DNA of 64,000 nucleotides, taken from NCBI GenBank assembly GCA_900491605.1, contig UESW01003827.1, positions 1,581,549-1,645,548 on the forward strand, given 5' to 3'. Below are positions 21,759 to 33,777 of this stretch, piece after piece; position 1 is the stretch's first letter, and every line of letters starts with the position of its first letter. This DNA is from Calamus simplicifolius (Eukaryota > Streptophyta > Magnoliopsida > Arecales > Arecaceae). Made by a program: the position numbers and the translations under genes. Under the pieces are notes generated by a model that searched no databases, was not told the DNA's origin, and worked only from the letters and a program-made list of their open reading frames with translations.

Positions 21759-22880
21759 AACAGATGATCATACCATTCTAACGTGAGTCAAATTCGATAT
21801 GTTAAAAATAAAATTTATTTAAGTATAATTAGGCTTTAGGAACTGGAGTAATAGGCCACTTAAGCGGCAATCTAGTCTGTTGTTGAATTAGTTTTTTGGT
21901 AAACATGCTGAATCTGAACTCTATAAGCATAAAAGTTGATCGGATATCATAGATCAAAGAATTAATTGGTAAATTGTTGCATGAGTTCTGCCATAGTCAT
22001 CGAATAACAGTAAAAAAAATTTTTCAATAAGAAGACTGTAAATGCCAAGGATATGAGATGCATTGGAGAAGATCTTGCTACCTTTTGTGCCCTTGCCCAA
22101 ATGCCAAATTTCTCTCAACAGTGGCTTTGCTCGGCGCTTGATTTGTTCAATCTATTTAGCTTGATTCAGCTCATTGCAAATCATTAAATAAAATAATTAG
22201 GTTCAGTTTGGATTTAACTCAATTTATATAGATCAGATTTAGGTTAATAATTGATCCATATCTAGATTGATTTGATCTGATTGCTACTCTTTAGCTTCGA
22301 TCCAAGGATATAACTTTTATTTTTTATAAATTATCGATGCGTGTTGTTATTTGATTTCAACTAAATTATTTATTTTTTAAAAAATAACATAATGTGAAAA
22401 TATAAGCCGTTGGATTTATAGATAGCTAAGGACAGAAGCCTAGGATCCAATTTTGAACTTTAAGTCACCAACAAAATACTTTGCACTTGGTCAGGCTGTA
22501 TTCATTTTTCTTGAAGATTGGCAGGATTAAGATTAATTCCACTTCGATTTAAAGATATAAAAGGTTTAGACTAAGCTTATTTTATTTTGACGAAGCTGGG
22601 CACCAGCTTATTGGCGTGAATTCACCAATATGTCTTGTGAACCAAATCATTGAACAGTGTTTTATCTGTCACTATTTTTGTACGTCATCAATCAAATTAG
22701 GGGAGATGGATGTGGAATTTTTTTTCATACCTACCTGGCATAAGGCAACATCATCTCGTAGCTTCGATTTAACTTTGCACTGGCTCTGGTCAACCACAAC
22801 GTTAGATTATTAAACACGGCACCACATGCTTCCATCCATGACCATGGTGGGTCACATGGTAAGATCTGACTGCATTATAG
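21476..22880. other. intergenic DNA without recognised genes; simple repeats
   Basis: It contains a T-run followed by about 16 TA units (21709-21757). Stretches rich in GGGCTC/GAGCCC words (21490-21670) resemble 50600-50730. Short frames such as 22616-22813 show no domain. Confidence 0.5.
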
Positions 22881-22892
22881 TCCCATGTACTT
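22881..22892. repeat. target-site duplication, left of LINE fragment
   Basis: TCCCATGTACTT is repeated exactly at 23722-23733 on the other side of the fragment. Confidence 0.75.
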
Positions 22893-23721
22893 TTTTTTTT
22901 TTTTTTTGATGCAGACATGTGATCATACTAACCTAGTACGAATCAATCCAAAAATATCATAGTACAAAATTTGCTTCAGCACTAGAGAACACCGGTCACC
23001 CTGCTTCCATACCCAAAATCCCCCATTACAGGCCACAGATGCCGCTACCCAATCAGCAGCCGAGTTGACTTCGCGATAGATATGTCGGATCTGGGCTCTC
23101 TGGATTCCCTGGAGAAAGAGACTAAGGTAGTGTTTGATAGGAAAAATGTTATCCATGGATAAGTGTACGGGATAGAATTTATCCCCTGGCTATCCCTAGA
23201 GATATCCCTTGGCTATCCCATTGATCATATCAAATGCAAAAAGGTAAATCCATGGGATAACCTTTTTTTACTCTTATTTGGAGGGATAACCAGCTATTCC
23301 TGCATTCTCTAGGGAATAAATTGAGGGGATATCCCATGGTTAACCATGGATTATCCCTTTGGTTAACTTTATTCCCTGCTATCCCTTATAGTTATGGCTT
23401 TTGGGAATAAGAGGGGATATCCAGAGGATATCCCCTCTTATCCCCTATTTCAAACACTACCTAAATATCTCGGAGCAGAGGATTACTAGAGATTTGGCTA
23501 CTACTGTCGTTGCGAATCCATCGAACAACAGTGAGCGAGTCCCCCTCAATAAGAAGGCTGCAGGCATGAAAAATCCGAACCGCATAAGCAATGCCGGTCC
23601 AGGCCGCATAAAGCTCAGCCATGGGGACCGTAGAGTCAAGAGCGCCGAACCCACCCGCTGCTAGCATGCATCATTCAGTCCACGAATAACAAAAGCTGAT
23701 CCAGTTAGTCTTCCACGCTAA
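22893..23721 (-). mobile_element. 5'-truncated L1-type LINE, RNase H end only, split by a MITE
   Basis: The poly-T at 22893-22907 is the minus-strand A-tail. Frames 23667-23461 (LAAGGFGALDSTVPMAELYAAW, in two parts: LAAGGFGALDS and PMAELYAAW) and 23156-22923 (REVNSAADWVAAS, ILYYDIFGL) match the RNase H and C-terminus of the full LINE at 19390-19870. The MITE at 23126-23461 interrupts the domain. A 12-bp target-site duplication flanks the whole. 5' truncation is usual for target-primed reverse transcription. Confidence 0.83.
23126..23461. mobile_element. Tourist-like MITE, copy 2, inserted in the LINE fragment
   Basis: The 336-bp element has the exact inverted ends GGTAGTGTTTGA and TCAAACACTACC, with TAA on both sides (23123-23125 and 23462-23464). 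The interior GGGATA/TATCCC words match copy 1 in reverse orientation. Its place inside RNase H shows that it arrived after the LINE. Confidence 0.82.
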
Positions 23722-23733
23722 TCCCATGTACTT

Positions 23734-26700
23734 GAGTGGTCCAAGTTGGCATAAATGTGCTCAATTCATAACAATTTATTATAGATTTGCAATGATGCAA
23801 GCTCTTGTATACTAATCAAGTCTCCAAAAAAAAAAAAAACTATCTTAGCTCATATCTTACAGTTGCAAATCATATATATGAAAGTTTTTTTTTTCATCGT
23901 TTATGTAACTTGATAGATGTTATTTCTTTTTTAATATGTACATAAATCATTCATTACGTGCGATGCATGCATCTTTCATCATGCCGTGCAGAAAGCCGTT
24001 TCCTAACTATTTTTTAAGTATCACAATATTCCTTCTTATAATGCAACACCCTCATCACACATCATAAGTTAGCCATAATTTATTTCAAGTTAGATCATTG
24101 ATGCCGTAAGAATAGCTCTATGCTATAATAAATTGTTGGTGTTGTAAGGATGACTCCATGCCATGAATGCATTCAGATTCGCTCTGATATCATTTGCAAC
24201 GCCCTAAGTTTAGCTACTGATCCAATTAACTCCGTTAGCAAATCAAAATCACATGATTAAAATTTAAATAAAAATTAATTGGTAGTAAATGAAATTGAGT
24301 TATAAGCACATAACACATTACTTTTTTAAACCGATGTGGAACTATTCTTGAAGTATTGTAGTACAAGATAAAAAGCCTCTGAATTACCTTAGGATCACTC
24401 ATCAGGCCGTTCTTGTCTTCGTTAAGTCCATCTTTTCATGCAACACCTCAGGAGTTCTGAGCTGTGGGAAAAAACAAAAAAAAAAAAAAAAGCAATGCCA
24501 CATGACAATACAGACCAAACTTAGATAATAAATAAGCAATATGGTGCTTATTTGTTATAGATTTCAAGTCCAATTAAATTATGGTTTTATGGCAATGCGA
24601 AAATGGTCGAGAACATTTCAGGACTACCACAATTGTGAGCAGCAAATTAGCAACACAAGGTATAATGAAACTCAAGGATTATTAGTAGAATTGGGGAGTA
24701 TACTGTTAATGAACTACAAGAACAAATCTTATGACACTGTAGCTCAGATTACAGCTTGAACTGATTGCCTTTTTTTTTTTTTGGTTCTGGCTGGCTGATG
24801 TGAATCATTGGATACATAATTGGCTCAACATGCATACCTTGCAAAGCCTATAACACATGTATAACAATGTTACAGAAGGATGCTTCCATTTTCCTTGAGT
24901 TAAAAAGGTCACAAAAAGAAAATATATTAAGAACCTAAAGATGGTCTGAAAATGTAACCTAATGAGGTCACAGAAGTATGGCCATGCCCATTGCTACTTC
25001 AATATAAAAGAAATCACTTGTTAGGAGACTCAAAACCATTATACCTAAAGAAAGCATCTTGATTGTTGAATCATGATCTGATTAGTCTTTCGACCATTAG
25101 ATTCATATAAATCTCAAAATTATCTTATTTTTTTAAAAATCTTTTTACCTTTAGAACTCACGAGTCATATAAATCAAAGGATGAAAAGGATAATCAAATT
25201 TAAACTTGACTATACTCAGATTCTAAGTACATACATGAAATAAAAAGACAAAAAAAAAAAAAGGACAAACAAACCATGCCATGGTTTAGAAATTAAATTA
25301 GAACTTTTAGATCAAACCTGAACTATAATGGCTCAAATTGGATTCTAACCATGCCGGCCGGGTGGGTTAATGGAAACTTGTCACCCTTTGTTGGAATTTG
25401 GATTGCTATGGATGCTCTATCAAGTTTCAAAAACCAGGTATTTTTAGATCTCGTTGTGGATAGGATAGAAAGGAATGCATGCTTCTGTTGTATATAATTT
25501 GCTTCAAGTTTGGATGCAGATAATTCAAAGCATGTCTCTTGGCCATAATGTGCGTGCGTGTGTGTGTGTGTGAGTGAGAGAGAAATGGCACTTGGATTTG
25601 TGAGAGGGGCACAGACTTTGACATTGGAGTCAGGATCCACCAAAACTTGAAAAGAGATTATAGCATGCAAGAAACGTTAGGCCATTACTTGGTAGACAAA
25701 TTGCCCTTCGCATCCTCCAACCATTTGTCGTTTGGTGCACCAGCCCTCTGTCTTTTGGTGCGGAGACGGTTCACAAGACCAATACTTCCTTCTTTCCTTC
25801 ACTTGAAAAGTCTTCGTTTTCTTTGTGGCTTATCATTTTGAGTTTTGAGATGAAGACAGGATGATCCTACTCTTTTATTTTACAGCAAATTATATATTCA
25901 GATGTTCAAGAACTAACTCATACCCATGTTGTATGATCGCCCGATTATAACCAAAAAAAAAAAAATCTTCGCTTCCACGAGTCATTTGACTTGGCTGGAA
26001 GGCTTACCAGCCTTTACCTTCTAAGAGAATCTTTGCCCTAAAAGCAAGCTAGAAGTTTGTGGTCTTAACTCACTTCTTATAATATCCAAAATAATTATAT
26101 ATTAAATGGAAAAAAAAAATTCAAAGGCTTATAGTCCTAGTTTATCTATCATCATTTAACTTACGCTTAAGTCTTTAAGGTCACATGAACTCGATCACTA
26201 ATAAATTAATTGGACTAATAAGTAACTTAAAGTGTTATGAATGGTATGTATGGTAACATAGATTAGTTAGACTAGTAGATAGACTTGCGGCATTACAAAT
26301 GAAATGTATAATGGTATAGAGAATCTTGTCATGATGATGGTATAGAATAGTGAGGGAATTATGATATTTCAAAATCAAATTTTTTAAGAGCTTATAACTC
26401 TAGTTTATCTACTAATAACTATTTTGGTCTTGAAAATTTTTAAAGCCATGTAGACTTAATAGGTTAACAGATTAATTAGATTCAAACCGTTGATAAATTA
26501 ATTGGACTAGCAGATGACTTAAAGCATTATACTTTTTGTACTATAAAAGAATTTGTTTTTATATTAATTGGACTAGCAATGTGCTTGGGCATTACACTTC
26601 TTGTGTTATGCGATGATATGGAAATTTGTTGAGCTCTGGATGAATGCAAAAGCTCCAAAAAAAAAAAAAAAATCCATTAAGCCAGGATATGGTTAATATA

Positions 26701-27302
26701 AAGATATGTTGCATTTCTTTTTAGAAATGGAAACTTTTCTTACTTATATTTCTATGCTACTGCAGATAAACATGGTTACCAAGTTCACTTCGTTTCCATT
26801 CAATTCTTAATTCCCAATTTATTTTTAATATAAATTAATAAATTAAATCCTCCCTTACATTTTCTCTGCTCCCTCCCTCTCCCCCCCCCCCCCCCCCCAA
26901 CCCCTTTTTTTTTTTTTTTTTGCAGTTCATTACCTCAATGAAGACAATGGAACTTTGCTCTTTCTTTTTTTCAAAGAAAAAGAAAGATTGATGATAAATC
27001 TTGACCTTTTATTTTTTATTTTGACGTGTTTTCATTTATAGTTGGCTCATGAAACTCCTAATAGAATATATTCTATGGTACATTAGACTGATTCTTTATA
27101 TGCCAGCTTGTAGTACTTCACTCATTTTCAACGTGTTAGGCATCCATTTGTTTGACTAATCCATGTGAAAACGAGATAGTACGGAGGGGACATGCATGTG
27201 ATATTGTTTTAACCTAGCACGAGACGAGGGGTGCATTCTTGGACACATTAAAGTCTAAAGTTATTTATATTTTACATTTTAAAAGCATGTTTATAAAGAC
27301 AT
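23734..27302. other. intergenic DNA; weak element relics, no gene recognised
   Basis: At 24181-24192 GCTCTGATATCA (minus-strand PBS-like) is followed by TTTGCAACGCC, which may be the edge of an old LTR. At 25930-25968 a GATCGCCCG word followed by an A-run resembles the LINE 3' end. 26110-26300 and 26385-26545 look like a diverged direct duplication. Simple tracts include a GT/GA run (25551-25582) and a C-run plus T-run (26881-26922). Small frames (24541-24759, 25323-25670) show no domain. Confidence 0.45.
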
Positions 27303-27310
27303 GTTTGGGA

Positions 27311-28198
27311 TAGGGATGATAATTTTCTTCGTTTAGCCGTTTATCCAGCCGGTACTATTCTTAACGGGTCGAGAAATCTTCGATCTAAACGGCTTAACGG
27401 GTAACGGAGATTTTTCGTTAACGACTAAACGGGTAAACAGTCCGGGAATGGTATTCTTTGTCCCATCTCCGTTTACCCATCCCCGTCTCCGTTAACTTTA
27501 ATATAATATATTTAATATATATATATATTAAAAATTAAAAATAAATAAAAAATATATAATCTTGACTCTTGCTCTTCCTTCTTTCACGTAGCCGATCTAA
27601 AGTTCTAAACCAAAACTAGACGAGAACCTAGCTCTATCAGTCCATCGTCTATTTTCGTCAATCGCTGCCCCATCGATGCCCTCTAACACCTTTTTTTTCT
27701 CTGCTACACGCTCATTTTTTCTTTATTTTTTAAAAAAAATCTTTCATTTTTTGCTTTAAAATTTGATATATTTTTTTTTAGGTTGTTGCGTTAGAAATCT
27801 TCATTTTTCTGATTTTCCTTCTCGTTAGTTATTTTCTCTCACTTTTCGTTCTCTTCTTCCTTATCATAGAAGAATCTTACTTTTCATTCTCTTCTTCCAA
27901 AAGAATCTTTATATATATCAATATTATTATTTGGTTATTCTCGATTAGTCTCCATCTTATCCTAAAAAATTATTTTTTTATTTTTAATAAATTATAAATT
28001 TAATAAAATAATTTTATTTTTTTATGTAAACAGAAAACGGATACCCAGTGGGTACCCGTTTATCCGGCTGGGTATCCCCGTTCCTGTCCTGTTAACTATA
28101 ATGGCTTAACGGGGCGGGGGATTGGGGATGTATTTCCTAACGGGGATGGGGACTGGTATGGACCGCCCTAGACCATCCCCGGGCTGTTGCCATCCCTA
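27311..28198. mobile_element. hAT-like non-autonomous element (888 bp)
   Basis: The left end TAGGGATGATAA and the inverted right end TTGCCATCCCTA match at 10 of 12 bases. The 8-bp flanks GTTTGGGA and GTCTAGGA agree at 6 of 8, the duplication length of hAT. Sub-terminal regions are rich in AACGGG/CCCGTT words in both orientations around an AT-rich core. No transposase frame exists. Confidence 0.5.
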
Positions 28199-28206
28199 GT
28201 CTAGGA

Positions 28207-29195
28207 TCTTGTCCATGATAGCATCTTCTAATGGGACCCTTGTTATTTAAAGTCATGGTGAAAGCAAAATTCTTAAAAGAGATGGAGCAACTAATCCTCC
28301 AATTTTATAGATATGGCAGATCATCTTGGAAAAGTAACTATTTATTTCTGAAAATTAGGATCAGTAGCCACCAACTATCTTTAATTTTTTGCCATAGGGT
28401 TTCAATGTTCTCAAGAGAGGTATTATCAAAGGAGCTTATCCAATTGATAAATCACCTAATATCCAGACATCCTCTAAGTATCAAAAAGAATTCGATAAAA
28501 GATTAAACTTGAAAACACACAAAATTACCACAGCCATAACTTACACACGCTTGATGTTTTCATAGGAGATGGCAGTTTTGATAATTCATATTGAAAGAGA
28601 GGAAAGATTAAAAAAGGAGAACAATAAATCTCCAACATTTTGTTGAAAAAATCATGAATCTTCAATTGTGAAAGGTAATTGATAGGAAAGGCATAATTAA
28701 ATAATAATAATAAACAAATATTAGATAAGGTATGAATAGTTTTCATAACTTACCAAGTCATGTTTAAAATACCAATGTATGATAAGATAGTAGATGGAAC
28801 TTAGGTGCAATGCATTATTCATATTTCTTTTTATTTTATGTTTATCTTCTTTTTATTGCTTGATTATTATATAAAAGCCCAGGTGGTGTTGGAAAAGAGA
28901 GAAACAGATGGAATTGAAGGAAATGCATTGCTGTTAGGTTTTAGGTTTTGTGCTATCATAATCAGAAAATTTTGCCATCCAAATGCATGTTACAAGTTTT
29001 TTTTTTTTTTTTTTTATAGAACCTTTTTTGGACTTTGACTTTAAGTAGGTAACGTGTTTCTGTGAACCTTATTTATGCAATTATAATTGAATTGCTGGAA
29101 AAGATTCTTAAATTCTAAATAACAGTTAGAAATAAGCATGTCAGCGCAGATCTTACGAGGTACAAGCTTTATACCATATATGCTCTTATTTATTG

Positions 29196-29238
<43 letters not shown>

Positions 29239-29552
29239 TTGGACACATATATTTGAACATAGTCAAGTAAGATCCGTTCACTTTGTTCATCCTTAGATCC
29301 ATATAAATCTCGAAGTTATCTCACATTTTCTATCTTTAGAATTCATAAACTGTTTACCTGTGTGAACATTTTATCCAAATATTGAAAAGATGACTAGATC
29401 TAAGTTTATATATATATAGAGAGAGAGTTGGACTTGATTATACTTGCGCATAGTAAAGTTTATATCAATCACTTTTTTCATTCTTGAATTCACATAAATC
29501 ATGAATTTCACATACGATAAAGATGGGGTAGCTTCAAAATTTATATGAATCA
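28207..29552. other. intergenic DNA, no gene recognised
   Basis: A small frame at 28231-28506 has no known domain. A TA/GA microsatellite lies at 29198-29236 and a second shorter one at 29408-29427. The DNA after each (about 29240-29350 and 29430-29520) is similar, suggesting a local duplication. Confidence 0.45.
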
Positions 29553-29555
29553 TAC

Positions 29556-29824
29556 GGCTGTGTTTGATATGTGGGATAAGGAAGAATATTTCCTGAATAT
29601 CCCTCTTATCCTCAAATGCTATAGTTAGAGGTGATAGTTCTGAAAAAGTTTAACCAAAGGGATAACCCCTAAACTTATTTCCTAGGAAATTTAGGAATAA
29701 CTAAAGTTATCCCTTGATGGCAGAGTGGTAATTTTAAAAAGTGCTTATTCCCTCAGCTATTCCCTGAATAAATGCTATCATGTACATTTATCTAGGGATA
29801 GTTCAAAAGCTATCAAACACTGCC
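29556..29824. mobile_element. Tourist-like MITE, copy 3
   Basis: The 269-bp element has ends GGCTGTGTTTGA and TCAAACACTGCC, flanked by TAC (mutated TAA?) and TAA. It has the same GGGATA/TATCCC interior as copies 1 and 2 but is shorter and more diverged. Confidence 0.65.
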
Positions 29825-29827
29825 TAA

Positions 29828-30317
29828 ATAAAAAGATGACTGAATTTGAGTTTGATTACAAGTAGATGTAATTAAATTCAACTCTTTCTCTTTGTCCACA
29901 TTCTTTCCACACACGTGCAAACAAAAGAAAGCCTTGTCTTGCTTTTTCAAACCAAATAAAAGTTACTTTTACTTGACGAGCAGACGTTATGTGAGTTAAA
30001 TATAAGAAAAAAGATTAAGATGAGAGGGTTAAGAATACTCAAATAGGTAGGATTATGAGGCAAGAAAGCAATAACGGGATATGTTTCAACTTCCGAATGC
30101 TTTAGGAGAAAAATAATGTTCAATGGTACATTTTTTTACCACACAAAAGTAGTATTAACTTTGATGATTAGATTAAATAAAAGTCAGAGACAAATAAGCA
30201 CAAAGGCTAGGATATGAGACATTACAGAGGGACAAGCACAATCAGGTAGGTGGAATTTATTTTATAATTGATTAATTTAGAATAGTGATCCAACTCCCAT
30301 TAGCACTGTCATGAGCA
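29828..30317. other. intergenic DNA, no gene recognised
   Basis: AT-rich, only short frames. It ends at the gypsy target-site duplication. Confidence 0.5.
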
Positions 30318-30322
30318 CAGCT
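30318..30322. repeat. target-site duplication of the gypsy element, left
   Basis: CAGCT, repeated at 49274-49278 after the 3' LTR; 5 bp is the usual Ty3/gypsy length. Confidence 0.85.
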
Positions 30323-30369
30323 TGATATGACTGATTCCGTGTCGTCAGGATAAAAGGTAACGGCGGCTA

Positions 30370-31163
30370 ATGATCCTGAGGCCCCCACCGGTCTCGGGAT
30401 GCACTGGCATTACCCCACCCCCGGGACCCCTTTCGGTCTCGGGGTGGGGTCATCATCTCTTGACCCCGAGACCCCCCACTGGTCTCGGGGTGCATTGGCA
30501 TTTTCCCACCCTCGGGATCCCTTCCGGTCTCGGGGTGGGTCATCATCTCTTGACCCCGAGACCCCCATCGATCTCGGGTTGCATTGGCATTTCCCCACCC
30601 CCGGGACCCTTCCGGTCTCGGGGTGGGGTCATCATCTCTTGACCCCGAGACCCCCACCGGTCTCGGGGTGCATTGGCATTTCCCCACCCCCGGGACCCTT
30701 CCGGTCTCGGGGTGGGGTCATCATCTCTTGACCCCGAGACCCCCCACCGGTCTCGGGGTGCATGGCATTTCCCCACCCCCGGGACCCCTTCCGGTCTCGG
30801 GGTGGGGTCATCATCACTTGACCCCGAGACCCCCACCGGTCTCGGGGTGCATTGGCATTTCCCACCCCGGAACCCCCACCGGTCTCGGGGTGGGGTCATC
30901 ATCTCTTGACCCCGAGACCCCCACCGGTCTCGGGGTGCATTGGCATTTCCCCACCCCCGGGACCCCTTTCGGTCTCGGGATGGGGTCATCATCTCTTGAC
31001 CCCGAGACCCCCCACCGGTCTCGGGGTGTACTAGCATTTCCCCACCCCGGACCCCTTCCGGTCTCGGGGTGGGGTCATCATCTCTTGACCCCGAGATCCC
31101 CCACGGTCTCGGGGTGCATTGGCATTTCCCCACCCCCGGGACCCCTTTCGGTCTCGGGGTGGG
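30370..31163. repeat. 90-bp minisatellite in U3 of the 5' LTR, part 1
   Basis: About nine units of roughly 90 bp. Each contains ACCCCGAGACC and GGTCTCGGGGT, which are exact inverses of each other, plus CATTGGCATTTCCCCAC and GGTCATCATCTCTTG segments. Copies differ by one-base indels and point changes. As 90 is a multiple of three, long frames open on both strands, but they are not genes. Confidence 0.93.
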
Positions 31164-31168
31164 GTCAT
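31164..31168. repeat. target-site duplication of the nested copia element, left
   Basis: GTCAT, repeated at 36838-36842. The word comes from the GGGGTCATCATC segment of the minisatellite. Confidence 0.88.
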
Positions 31169-31890
31169 TGAAGAGTGGATCGTCCTCTTTCTAACCTTGG
31201 AGCATAGCACGCATTCGACCAGCCCCAAGTCGTATGGAGATGCGGAAGCGAGATGATATCCCTGCTGAAATTTCTGCAGCAGAATTTTGGATCTTGATCT
31301 TAGTAATCTTCACAGATTGATTAGCAACTAGGATTTTCCTTGGTTTCTTGCGCCCCAAGATTGTAAGAGAGGGTCGTGGCCTCTCTTCTTCCTCACGTGA
31401 ACCTTCAGATCTGATCCAGAGAATCAAGAGACGCTGCCTAAGGAGAAGGTACTGCTAGGGTTTCTTCCTTCTCCTTCCTTGAGAGAGGCGGCTCCAAGAA
31501 GATAGCTAGGGCAGAGATGGCAGCAATAAAACCCTAGAAACCTAGGGCATCTATATGTGAGAAAGAGAGGAGGAGGAAGAGAAGGGATAGCTTATTAGGG
31601 AGAAAAGGGTTTCTTTCATTCTTCTATAATCATCATCGTTACATGACTATATATAACCCGTTCCCATGACGGCCACCAAAATAAAACCAGCACCACACAT
31701 GAACCGGTGCCTTATTATATGGATAATAAACCCTAAAAAAACTCCCTTGGACCAAACCACACCTTGGGCCCAAACCCAGCCCAATGATAGACTAGCCCCC
31801 TCAGACCCAACAACCTGGGCCTTAACCCTGTGGAGCCTACAAACCTCCACCCTAGGATTTAAGCTTTGGAGTACCACACCAGACTCTACA
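31169..31890 (-). repeat. 3' LTR of the nested copia element
   Basis: 722 bp, with plus-strand edges TGAAGAG and CTACA. It matches 36114-36837 nearly throughout. Confidence 0.93.
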
Positions 31891-33150
31891 ATCTCCACCT
31901 TGGTGCTTCAAAGCTGTTGAAAAATCTGCACATTCTCTCAGACCCATCAGTGTCACACATGAGAGAAAACTATCCCGTGGAAGAGTCTTCGTAAGTGCAT
32001 CTGCCTGGTTCTTCTTTGTATGAACTTTTACCAGCTCCACTTCACCTTCTTCCACCAATTCTCTGATCCTGTGATACCTCACATCTATATGCTTTGTGCG
32101 TGCATGATAGATTGGGTTCTGAGCCAACTGCAGGGCACTCTGACTATCACTGTGTAACAATATTGTACCCTACTTTACCCCCATTTCCATGATGAGTCTC
32201 TTTAACCAAAGAGCCTCCTTGGCAGCCTCTGTAATCCCTATATACTCAGCTTCTGTTGTAGACAAAGCTGTAATAGGTTGAAGGGTTGATCTCCAAGAAA
32301 TTAATCCACCATACATGCTGAACACATACCCTGTGGTAGACCTTCTTGTATCCAGATCACCTGCAAAATTTGCATCTACAAATCCTTCCAATGGACCTAA
32401 TGACTTACTTGGGATATTAGATTTCTCCTTAATCCATCTTGCTGCCCAAAAAATTAGACCAAGTCCACGAGTTCCCTGAAGGTACCTCAAAATCCACTTG
32501 AGTGCCTTCCAGTGCTCCTTCCCTGGGTTCGCCATGAATCTGCTCACCTGGCTCACTGCATATGCTATGTCAGGCCTGCAACACACCATAGCATGCATAA
32601 TGCTGCCCACGGCACTGGCATATGGAACTCTCTCCATGTACTCTTTCTCTTCATCTTTGGGGGTTCTGTAACTTAGAAAGAGACATGTGACTAGCCAAAG
32701 GTGTTCCAACTGTTTGGCCTTATCCATCCCAAACCTCTCCAACACCTTGTGAATATATCCACCCAATGATAAGTGTAGAATTCCCTTGGTCCTATCTCTG
32801 TAAATTTCCATCCCAAGTATCTTCCTAGCAGACCCCAAATCCTTCATTTCAAATTCTATTGATAATGCATATTTCAGTCTATTCACTGCTTCAACACTCC
32901 TGCTGGCAATGAGCATATCATCCACATACAGAAGGAGATACAGTGCATCATCCTCATCCACATCTTTCACATAGACACAAGTATCATGTTCACATCTAGA
33001 AAATCCAAGGCCCAAATAAAAGTGTCAAACCTTTTGTACCACTGATGGGGTGACTGCTTCAAACCATAGAGCGATTTCTTTAGTAGACACACTTTTTCTT
33101 CCAATCCAGATTCCTTGAAACCCTCTGGTTGCTTCATGTATATCCTCTCC
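31852..33150 (-). pseudogene. copia RT C-terminus and RNase H
   Basis: The minus-strand frame 33015-32170 begins just after a frameshift near 33010 and encodes YVDD near 32930, EFEMKDLG, then RNase H motifs FVDANFAGD and STTEAEYIG. A stop at 32170-32172 breaks the frame, and the end of RNase H (SDSQSALQLA, RTKHIDVRYH) is in 32160-31852, running a few bases into the LTR. Upstream residues 33150-33016 carry YMKQPEGF- and YGLKQSPHQWY-type RT motifs in another frame. Confidence 0.87.
31891..31901 (-). other. polypurine tract of the nested copia element
   Basis: Minus-strand AAGGTGGAGAT abuts the LTR edge at 31890. Confidence 0.7.
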
Positions 33151-33151
33151 T

Positions 33152-33731
33152 CTAGACTCCCATTAAGAAAGCCGTCTTCACGTCAATCTGCTGCAACTCC
33201 ATACCATGTTGTGCTACGAGAGATAACAACACACGAATTGAAGCATGACGTACCACTGGAGAGAATACCTCTGTGTAGTCCACTCCCTCTCTGTGAGAAC
33301 CCCTTAGCAACAAGCCTTGCTTTGTATCTGACTCCACCTTGCTCTGAAGGTGCCTCCTTCTTTGTGAACACCCATTTTGAACCAATGGCCCGAGCATCTC
33401 TAGGTAGATCCACTAGCTGCCATGTCTTGTCCTTTTCCAGGGACTCCATCTCCTCCATCATGGCCTGCATCCATGAGTCTCTTTCTGAACTTTCCATGGC
33501 TTCTTGGAAGGTCTCTGGATCTTCATTTGTAATGATTAGAGCATAGGAAATCATGTCATCAATGCGATACCGAGCAGGTTTGATGATGGTACGCTTTGCC
33601 TTGTGTAGTGCCACACCCCTTTGATCATCTCTCAAAGCTGAAGTGTGTGACTCCACCTGCACCTCCTTTTGGATTGATGGCTCTTCTGGCTGATCCTTTA
33701 CATGTATTGGAACATTCATACCAAACTCCAC
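33152..33731 (-). pseudogene. copia RT, N-terminal part, frameshifted
   Basis: Frame 33731-33183 holds the linker and first RT motifs (TWQLVDLP, IGSKWVFTKK, KARLVAKGFSQ). It shifts near 33285 to frame 33397-33152, which encodes YTEVFSPVVRHASIR and QQIDVKTAFL. A one-base lesion between the two frames is enough to explain the break. Confidence 0.85.
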
Positions 33732-33777
33732 CTCAAAAGAAGCATGTTTGAAGTAGAAGTAGAAGGTACATCACCTG

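Noticed and set aside
28231..28506. 91-codon frame as a host gene
   Set aside because: No recognisable domain, AT-rich codons and no splice or promoter support.
30367..31228. Long overlapping reading frames on both strands (up to 196 codons), rich in Pro/Gly/Ser
   Set aside because: They are read-outs of a 90-bp minisatellite. Ninety is divisible by three, so frames stay open on both strands. They break with every one-base indel and have no non-repeat domain.
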